A DNA stretch of 11,034 nt from CAYUBI01 sp964443005 (GTDB taxonomy: Bacteria; Margulisbacteria; Riflemargulisbacteria; GWF2-35-9; CAYUBI01). This document shows, one piece after another, positions 6,334-11,034 of this stretch. A model generated the notes under the pieces. It had not been told where the DNA came from and searched no databases. It worked only from the letters and a program-made list of their open reading frames with translations. Within the stretch, counting starts at the first letter, position 1. The number at the start of each line of letters is the position of its first letter. The DNA lies in NCBI GenBank assembly GCA_964443005.1, contig CAYUBI010000078.1:1-11034 (forward strand). The letters run 5' to 3'. Both the position numbers and the translations under genes were made by a program.

Positions 6334-7194
6334 TTATATAGGTTTCATAAACTCTGGCAACACCATAGCTGCCTGATGCATTGCACAATGATAATACTGT
6401 AAAGTTCCTAAGGCCTGGATTCGCGATTCATCCAGAGACGTTCTTGCTGGATTACTTTTTGAACACAGTAAAAAGCCAATGGTTCCACTCGGATACGTGG
6501 GTACCATTGTATAGTAATAATTGACATACGGAAAAATAGTCTGATTTTGCTGCATAAATTTCTGAATAAAATGACGATGATAAAACATAGATTCGGACTG
6601 AGCAGACACCAACCCGTGAACAGTTAATGATTGAAAAAGATTATGATAAAATTCAGCCCCAAACAACACAATAGCTGGACCAACGGGATCTGACGAATCA
6701 ACACAAATAACGTCAAAAGCATTCTTATATTTTTTGATATATTCAGCTGCGTCTGCAATATGAACCTGAGTTCGAGAATCCTTGTAACCTTCAGCAATAC
6801 ATGGGAAAAACTCTTTAGCTATTTCAATTACCTCTGCATCAATTTCACAAACAACAACTTCTTCAACAGAGGAATGCTTAAGTACTTCTGCCAAAGCTCC
6901 ACCATCACCACCGCCTACAATCAATACTCGTTTTGGATTAGGATGCGTTAATAAGGGGACATGGACTAACATTTCATGATAAGCAAAATGATCTGCTTCT
7001 GTCAGCTGAATTGCGCCATCCAAAACCAGCATACGCCCACATGCTCGCGTATCATAAACTTCAATAGTTTGAAATAACGACTTTTTGTTAGCTAATTGCC
7101 GTGTATATTCAATAGAAACTGATCGACCCGATGAAATTTCAAGTGTTTCCTGGAACCATAAAGAAGAATTCTGAGAAAGTGAAATGTTTTTCAT
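6334..7194 (-). CDS. speE: Spermidine synthase (SpeE)
   Basis: SpeE transfers the aminopropyl group of decarboxylated S-adenosylmethionine to putrescine, giving spermidine and methylthioadenosine. The 286-residue length is normal. An N-terminal beta-strand domain leads to LDGAIQLTEADHFAYHE (58-74), the Rossmann-fold glycine motif VLIVGGGDGGA (90-100) that binds the nucleotide, the acidic ribose site CEID (116-119), the active-site DSSDPVGPA (166-174) and PTYPSGTIGF (232-241). It starts 31 bases after the speD stop, in the same operon. No good SD precedes the ATG, so expression may lean on speD translation. A small hairpin (7210-7222) sits in the gap. The aminopropyl acceptor is inferred; other polyamines are possible. 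Confidence 0.96.
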   Translation of the reverse strand: MKNISLSQNSSLWFQETLEISSGRSVSIEYTRQLANKKSLFQTIEVYDTRACGRMLVLDGAIQLTEADHFAYHEMLVHVPLLTHPNPKRVLIVGGGDGGALAEVLKHSSVEEVVVCEIDAEVIEIAKEFFPCIAEGYKDSRTQVHIADAAEYIKKYKNAFDVICVDSSDPVGPAIVLFGAEFYHNLFQSLTVHGLVSAQSESMFYHRHFIQKFMQQNQTIFPYVNYYYTMVPTYPSGTIGFLLCSKSNPARTSLDESRIQALGTLQYYHCAMHQAAMVLPEFMKPI

Positions 7195-7225
7195 TTATCA
7201 AACGAATCCATTGCTACGCAATAAA

Positions 7226-7630
7226 TTAAGCGAAAGCTAATTCAGGTTCTTTTGGTTTATGAACCAGCTCACCTTTAGGAATATTTAAAATACCTCGAAC
7301 CATTTGAGAAGCAGAATAGTGTTGAGCTTCAAATTCTGTTTTAATAATATCAAGTGCAGCATCATTGTCTGTAAGATCTCCACAGGTAAATAAATCAACA
7401 GCACAATATCCGAATTCAGGCCAAGTATGAATCGCAAAATGAGACTCTGCTAAAATCAACACCCCTGTAACTCCATGAGGAGCAAATTTATGAAAATCAT
7501 GAGAAATAACCGTTGCTTTTGCCATTGTTGCAGCTTTAATCATCACAGTTTTAATATGATTTAAATCATCAATCAGTTGCCGTTTGCATCCATATAATTC
7601 AACAATGAGATGTTTCCCAAGTCCCTTCAT
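7226..7630 (-). CDS. speD: S-adenosylmethionine decarboxylase proenzyme (SpeD)
   Basis: SpeD makes the aminopropyl donor for SpeE. It is the short, self-cleaving, pyruvoyl-dependent bacterial class. Starting at ATG 7630 it has 134 residues. The processing site is LAESHFAIHTWPE (60-72): cleavage at Glu62-Ser63 would turn Ser63 into the pyruvoyl group, and His68 and Cys83 (FTCGD) match the processing and proton-donor residues of the class in the same positions. The open frame extends upstream to 7726, but the predicted promoter covers that stretch and the extra residues do not match the family. An AAGGGA site lies 7 bases before ATG 7630. It is the first gene of the speD-speE operon. Confidence 0.95.
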   Translation of the reverse strand: MKGLGKHLIVELYGCKRQLIDDLNHIKTVMIKAATMAKATVISHDFHKFAPHGVTGVLILAESHFAIHTWPEFGYCAVDLFTCGDLTDNDAALDIIKTEFEAQHYSASQMVRGILNIPKGELVHKPKEPELAFA

Positions 7631-7637
7631 GCTCACA

Positions 7638-7643
7638 TCCCTT
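7638..7643 (-). promoter_or_regulatory. Ribosome binding site deciding the speD start
   Basis: Minus-strand AAGGGA with about 7 bases to ATG 7630. Together with the promoter at 7698-7726 it excludes the upstream in-frame ATG at 7726. Confidence 0.65.
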
Positions 7644-7697
7644 TCTTCATTCCTACTATATCTCACGTATTTTAAAAAACAAAAAATACAAGTTATT

Positions 7698-7726
7698 ATT
7701 ATAACGTGAACCAGATGCAGATACAA
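7698..7726 (-). promoter_or_regulatory. speD-speE promoter, sigma70 type
   Basis: On the minus strand TTGTAT (7721-7726) and consensus TATAAT (7698-7703) are separated by exactly 17 bases. Start predicted near 7691, giving a leader of about 60 bases. No riboswitch-like structure is evident in the leader. Confidence 0.7.
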
Positions 7727-7797
7727 TGCTTTATTTTTTTTATAAAGTACTATACAATCTTAAATATAAATAATGATTTTTACTTGAACTCAAGGAT

Positions 7798-7803
7798 GAG
7801 GTG
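7798..7803 (+). promoter_or_regulatory. Ribosome binding site favouring GTG 7810
   Basis: GAGGTG lies 6 bases before GTG 7810. The alternative GTG at 7801 is part of this SD, although a weaker AAGGA at 7792-7796 could serve it. Confidence 0.6.
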
Positions 7804-7809
7804 ATTGCA

Positions 7810-8247
7810 GTGGATTCTCTATGTCAACCGTATTTACACTTATTAACACAATTGCGAACACTCCTAGATTCGTACAAAGCTTTACTTACCACTGTTCTAA
7901 AAAGTTGGGATGATTCAATCCTCAAACCGCAAGAACAGTCATTGCAACCTAGAACAACTTTATCGACTGAAGAGTCAGAAAACTCGTGCAAGTTCATACG
8001 AAAAAGTGAATTCCTAGCATTTGCAGATGAACATTTAAAACTAAATATGGAGGATATTTATTTTCCATTTATTAACGGACAATTAGTTTATCAGTATTAT
8101 TTTGCATGCAAAGAAGCAAAACGTTTGGGAATAAAAAGCCAAGCAGAATATTCTGAGCGCTATTTACAAGGACAAGGACTTCCGCAACATCCAGAAGCAC
8201 TTTATGCTGCAGATTGGCATAGCTGGCATGTTTTTCTTGGCTGTTAA
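7810..8247 (+). CDS. Small protein with one phage-integrase-repeat-like (INT_rpt) C-terminus
   Basis: From GTG 7810 this is 145 residues. The N-terminal ~35 residues form a leucine-rich helix-like stretch (LLTQLRTLLDSYKALL, 11-26), followed by a polar linker. The C-terminal part (about 101-144) has the pattern of the integrase repeat unit, which I know as Pfam INT_rpt: AKRLGIKSQAEYSERY (103-118), then GLPQHPEALY (123-132), then the aromatic W..W..FLG ending (136-144). In phages and vibrios such repeats sit beside tyrosine integrase domains; here there is one copy and no catalytic domain. The gene is divergent from speD. Its role is unknown: DNA or protein binding is only a guess. The N-terminal part matches nothing I recognise. 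Confidence 0.75.
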   Translation: MDSLCQPYLHLLTQLRTLLDSYKALLTTVLKSWDDSILKPQEQSLQPRTTLSTEESENSCKFIRKSEFLAFADEHLKLNMEDIYFPFINGQLVYQYYFACKEAKRLGIKSQAEYSERYLQGQGLPQHPEALYAADWHSWHVFLGC

Positions 8248-8295
8248 TTGTCATCAGTATCCTTTATCTCTTTCTTTATAACAGCCTCCTCAAAT

Positions 8296-8328
8296 AAAAA
8301 AATTCTTTCTGAAGAATCTGATTTTTTT
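8296..8328. terminator. Bidirectional intrinsic terminator
   Basis: ATTCTT (8302-8307) pairs with AAGAAT (8312-8317) around a TCTG loop. It is preceded by seven A (8296-8302) and followed, after CTGA, by seven T (8322-8328). On the minus strand the stem runs straight into a T tract, the better orientation, so it suits the glycine-rich cassette ending at 8385. It can also serve the plus-strand gene ending at 8247. The stem is AT-rich and therefore weak. The rest of 8248-8384 shows no gene. Confidence 0.6.
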
Positions 8329-8384
8329 CAGCATTTGTTGCAACCCAAACATATAGCTAATATAACGTTGGCTTTGCATACGCG

Positions 8385-9134
8385 TTACTCCCACCACGTG
8401 ACCACACAATAACCCGTTCCACCGGCACCCCCAGTACCGCCTAAGCCTTTATAAGTACCGCCACCACCGCCGCCGCCACCACCATTGGTTCCGTTGCCGC
8501 CTGCGCCACCGCCAGCAGTGCCAGCTGTCCCGCCTGTGCCGGTTCGATATACAGTAACAGAATAACCGCCAATCCCGCCAGCCCCTGGGGTTGAAATTGC
8601 TGGCGCTGGTGCCCCAGCATTGCCGGCACTACTGCCATTGCCACTATAACCAGCGTAACCATAGGCGTTTTGGCCAGATACACAGCCCTGTCCAAAACCT
8701 CCTAGAGCCCCTCCTGAGGCTATCAATAATGTCCCAAACGAGGATTGCGTTCCTGCAACTCCTGCTGATCCTCCTCCTGGGGTTCCGCCACTACCACCGT
8801 TTCCAATAGAGACTGTGACTGTACTCCCAACAAACACACTGCGTACGTTAACTGAAACATCATAATAAACGAATCCGCCGCCGCCACCGCCGCCGCCGCC
8901 TGAGGCATCTAGGGCAGAGGTGTCTGGTCCACCGGCACCTGCGCCACCGCCGCCGCCACCGCCGACTAAGGTAATGATTACATAATCAACTCCAGCATTC
9001 CGTTGCCACGTGCCATTGCTCGTGTAAGTTGAGGTATACTTAGTTTTCGGCACACCTTTGCCATTCCAGATCATTGAAAAAGCAGATAAGTTGAAAATAG
9101 CAAGCATTAAACTGAAAAAAAGAACTTTTTTCAT
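8385..9134 (-). CDS. Secreted glycine-rich protein 2, WWE C-terminus
   Basis: From ATG 9134 the protein has 249 residues. MKKVLFFSLMLAIFNLSAFS (1-20) is a signal peptide, so it is exported. The mature part begins with a short beta region (TSNGTWQRNAGVDYVIITLV), then polyglycine runs at 58-64, 79-87 and 218-226 separated by valine-rich strands such as VYYDVSVNV and STVTVSIGNGG, and SSFGTLL. This is the layout of glycine-rich domains in phage tail fibres and adhesins, where glycine runs can pack as polyglycine II helices. It ends GYCVVTWWE, with cysteines at 151 and 243. It is a tandem paralogue of the gene at 9137-9895. An upstream ATG at 9140 overlaps that gene's TGA, but GGTGGGA at 9141-9147 is better spaced (6 bases) for 9134. 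Function unknown; an extracellular fibre or adhesin is an inference. Confidence 0.85.
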   Translation of the reverse strand: MKKVLFFSLMLAIFNLSAFSMIWNGKGVPKTKYTSTYTSNGTWQRNAGVDYVIITLVGGGGGGGAGAGGPDTSALDASGGGGGGGGGFVYYDVSVNVRSVFVGSTVTVSIGNGGSGGTPGGGSAGVAGTQSSFGTLLIASGGALGGFGQGCVSGQNAYGYAGYSGNGSSAGNAGAPAPAISTPGAGGIGGYSVTVYRTGTGGTAGTAGGGAGGNGTNGGGGGGGGGTYKGLGGTGGAGGTGYCVVTWWE

Positions 9135-9136
9135 TG

Positions 9137-9895
9137 TCATTCCCACCAGGACAACAAACAATATCCTGCGCCGCCATTTCCACCTTGAGGAGCTGATAAA
9201 CTACCCTGAGTCGTTCCTGCGCCACCGCCGCCACCACCCCCATTAGTGCCGGAACTGCCGTAACCACTGCCACTGCCACCGCCGCCACCGCCGCTAGTTC
9301 CATAAACGCTTGAGCCAGCCCTGCCACCTACACCGCCAACGATTACTCCATATGCAGGCAAACCATTACCACCGGAAGTATTGCCGCTGCCTCCACTTCC
9401 TCCAGTTCCAACTCCCCCTCCGGTGCCTGCATTACCACCTGCTGTAGTTAGTGTTCCAAACAAGGACTGGCTTCCATTGGTTGCTGCTGGATAGTTGTAA
9501 GACCCCCCAGTACCGCCGTTTCCTAAGATAATGGTTACACTCGTTGTTGTGCTAACATCGACCGTTGACGTGATAACATAACCACCGCCGCCACCACCAC
9601 CACCACCTGTCGCATTACGTCCGGTGTTAGATTGTTGATTGCAGCCATAACCACCGCCTCCACCTCCACCGATAAGGATAACATTAACAGTGACCACACC
9701 CGTAGGTTTAGTCCACGTAAACGTCCCACCGGTTTGGCTGCTTCCTTTAAATTCTTGGGATTTAAAGGCTTTTCCTGCGCTACCAGTTGACCAGCCGGCA
9801 TTCACACCAGCGCCGGTCCAGGTTGCGCAGTAGGAATTTACAGAGAGTAATATGAACAAGGAACTGAAATAGACTATTTTTTTCATGCTAGTCAT
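9137..9895 (-). CDS. Secreted glycine-rich protein 1, WWE C-terminus
   Basis: This is 252 residues from ATG 9895, which directly follows the TAA of the upstream gene; ATG 9886 (MKKIVYF) is an alternative and matches the paralogue's start. There is no SD, so reinitiation after the upstream stop is likely. A signal peptide (about 4-23) would be cut near SYC/ATW. A segment FTWTKPTGVVTVNVILIGGG (59-78) matches the usual entry into phage-fibre glycine-rich domains (aromatic, P.GV, V.V...GGGG). Glycine runs lie at 76-82, 97-105, 202-207 and 219-225, with valine strands and SLFGTL between. It ends GYCLLSWWE. Cysteines are at 23, 85 and 246; the last aligns with Cys243 of protein 2. Likely a cell-surface or released fibre protein; this is inference. 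Confidence 0.85.
   Translation of the reverse strand: MTSMKKIVYFSSLFILLSVNSYCATWTGAGVNAGWSTGSAGKAFKSQEFKGSSQTGGTFTWTKPTGVVTVNVILIGGGGGGGYGCNQQSNTGRNATGGGGGGGGGYVITSTVDVSTTTSVTIILGNGGTGGSYNYPAATNGSQSLFGTLTTAGGNAGTGGGVGTGGSGGSGNTSGGNGLPAYGVIVGGVGGRAGSSVYGTSGGGGGGSGSGYGSSGTNGGGGGGGAGTTQGSLSAPQGGNGGAGYCLLSWWE
9141..9147 (-). promoter_or_regulatory. Ribosome binding site built from the WWE codons
   Basis: The terminal Trp-Trp-Glu codons of protein 1 (TGGTGGGAA) contain GGTGGGA, 6 bases before ATG 9134 of protein 2. The conserved protein tail thus doubles as a plausible SD for the next gene. Confidence 0.5.
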
Positions 9896-11034
9896 TTAGT
9901 TTGTGTCTAAAGAACCAATCAAATTGATCACTGCCCATTCAGTTCCATCCCAGAGCAGGTACCAATAAGTTCCTAGGACATTGCTTCTGGCATACCCGCC
10001 AGTTCCAGTTAAATTAGTATAATATCTGATTTTTTGTGAACCATTAGCTTGTACTGCCAAGTAGGTGGCATTGGTAACTAAAAAAGCTACGGCATTATTG
10101 GCTGCACCCGCAGGCATGTTCACCGTTAAAGCCGCACTATTTGTATAAATTTTATTGCCGACTAAATCCGCTGCAGTAAGGCTGACTGTCCCACTAGTTA
10201 AAACAACCAGCGGAGGAGCAGCAATCCCTGTTAAACCGCTACCATCACCGGCAAATTTGTTAGCACTCACTGTGCCACTCACTGTAACCCCTCCTGCAAC
10301 CTCAAGTTTGGCAGAGGGGACCGAGGTTCCAATACCAACGTTGCCATTCGCACTTACAACCAACGCATTCGGCACCACAGCATTACCAATCTGCATGATC
10401 GGTATTCCAGCGACATTACCACTTACGTGTAAAGTTGCTAGTGGGGTTGTAGTGCCAATACCTACGTTGCCGTTTGCGGAAACAAATACGGCATTATCTG
10501 CCATATAACTAGAGTTAAATCCTCGAAGTCCCAAATTCGTGCGGGCTCCAGCAACATTTGAGGTGTCTGTACCGCCGTTAGTTACTGAAACAATATAGTT
10601 GCCATCTAGTGCGTTTGCTGTTGAAGCCATAAGTGCAGTATTGATAATTCCATTCATTGTTAAATATTGGCTATCGTTTGTAAACTGCGATACTGCTGTT
10701 GGCCGTTCACTGACTCCTGTCCATAGTACGGCATTCGCTGTTAAAGCAACATTTGACGTGACTGCTAAACTTGCTAACGCCGCGTAATTTGCTGTTATTG
10801 CAGTCAGCGCTGTTGACACATTCAACGCTGACTCTGCTTTGTTGCCAAGTAAACCAGCGTTCAATGCGTAATTGGCTGTAGTTGCGACCAATGAACTATC
10901 CGCTAACCCTACTGTAGTAGCGTAATTCGCTGTAGTTGCTAAAGCAGCTAAACCGGCTGCAGTAGCGTAATTGGCAGTGGCCGCTGTTCCAATCATCATT
11001 CCAGTTGTCACAACTGCGGGTGGATTTCCAACAT
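9896..11034 (-). CDS. Tail-fibre-like repeat protein, 5' part outside window
   Basis: The frame is open to the window edge (in-frame codons from 11032, about 378 residues), so the start and any signal peptide lie to the right. Counting from 11032, residues ~15-100 are low-complexity with recurring TANYA units (19-23, 35-39, 52-56, 80-84). Then comes ERPTAVSQFTNDSQYL (109-124), AGARTNLGL (161-169), and two GNVGIGTxxP repeats (188-197 and 230-239), each followed by a short strand ending VSGNV or VAGGV, and GDGSGLTGI (262-270). All are familiar elements of phage tail fibres and related bacterial surface proteins. The C-terminus (YLLWDGTEWAVINL, 358-371) is a terminal beta motif; there is no S74 intramolecular-chaperone peptidase domain. 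It is the first visible gene of the cassette. An extracellular trimeric fibre is plausible but unproven. Confidence 0.8.
   Translation of the reverse strand, partial: VGNPPAVVTTGMMIGTAATANYATAAGLAALATTANYATTVGLADSSLVATTANYALNAGLLGNKAESALNVSTALTAITANYAALASLAVTSNVALTANAVLWTGVSERPTAVSQFTNDSQYLTMNGIINTALMASTANALDGNYIVSVTNGGTDTSNVAGARTNLGLRGFNSSYMADNAVFVSANGNVGIGTTTPLATLHVSGNVAGIPIMQIGNAVVPNALVVSANGNVGIGTSVPSAKLEVAGGVTVSGTVSANKFAGDGSGLTGIAAPPLVVLTSGTVSLTAADLVGNKIYTNSAALTVNMPAGAANNAVAFLVTNATYLAVQANGSQKIRYYTNLTGTGGYARSNVLGTYWYLLWDGTEWAVINLIGSLDTN
10768..10990 (-). repeat. Degenerate ANYA-encoding repeat in the fibre gene
   Basis: Four copies of a short unit encoding Ala/Thr-Thr/Ala-Ala-Asn-Tyr-Ala recur at about 16, 17 and 28 residue spacing. 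At DNA level each copy carries a nearly identical GCGTAATT core (plus strand; one copy within CGCGTAATTTG), showing internal duplication in the coding sequence. Confidence 0.6.

Noticed and set aside
7631..7726. Longer SpeD start at 7726 adding 32 residues
   Set aside because: The stretch contains the speD promoter (-10 at 7698-7703) and leader, the extra residues do not match the family, and ATG 7630 has its own SD and gives the family numbering Ser63/His68/Cys83.
8441..9327. Alternative-frame open frames rich in Ala/Val over the glycine genes
   Set aside because: They arise from GGC/GGT triplet repeats read out of frame; signal peptides, conserved ends and paralogy support only the glycine frame.
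10155..10508. Plus-strand open frame inside the fibre gene
   Set aside because: It is the antisense shadow of a low-complexity Ala/Thr/Val-rich coding sequence, with no SD.
10768..10990. CRISPR-like spaced repeats
   Set aside because: The units are short, degenerate, irregularly spaced and in frame with a protein repeat.
11002..11016. 15-base perfect palindrome CAGTTGTCACAACTG
   Set aside because: It lies inside an open coding frame (Val-Val-Thr-Thr), far from any visible start; probably chance.

Overview
The window is bacterial chromosomal DNA, AT-rich over the first 8.3 kb, densely packed, with overlapping genes, clear Shine-Dalgarno (SD) sites complementary to a normal anti-SD, and TGA used as a stop. 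No ribosomal or tRNA gene gives a taxonomic anchor. Housekeeping genes beside a secreted glycine-rich/tail-fibre-like cassette and a phage-integrase-repeat protein would fit an under-studied candidate-phylum bacterium (for example Dependentiae or Omnitrophota). That placement is only an impression; a phylogeny of AccC or RibBA would settle it.

Left edge (1-922): two tandem hairpins, then a short plus-strand unit with a 62-residue orphan protein and a guanine-deaminase-like cytidine-deaminase-fold enzyme. Its last codons run straight into the 3' end of the next operon.

Centre (919-6106, minus strand, read right to left): one tightly overlapping operon accC - nusB - ribE - ribBA - ribH - sugar-type ABC ATPase. 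It couples the biotin carboxylase subunit of acetyl-CoA carboxylase, an antitermination factor, and three of the usual riboflavin proteins covering GTP cyclohydrolase II, DHBP synthase, lumazine synthase and riboflavin synthase. ribD and accB are not present. Two promoter-like sequences precede accC; the proximal one has a perfect palindrome at the expected transcription start.

Centre-right (6334-7726, minus strand): speD - speE, making decarboxylated S-adenosylmethionine and then spermidine, behind a well-formed sigma70-type promoter. Divergent from it (7810-8247, plus) is a small protein whose C-terminus resembles one phage-integrase repeat unit (INT_rpt).

Right (8385-11034, minus strand): a three-gene secreted-fibre cassette running in from outside the window. 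A large alanine/threonine/asparagine-repeat protein with tail-fibre motifs is followed by two tandem paralogous glycine-rich proteins with signal peptides, polyglycine runs and a shared C-terminal Trp-Trp-Glu. An AT-rich hairpin with flanking A and T tracts (8296-8328) can end transcription from both sides. This cassette is the least conventional part of the window and the best candidate for an undescribed system.
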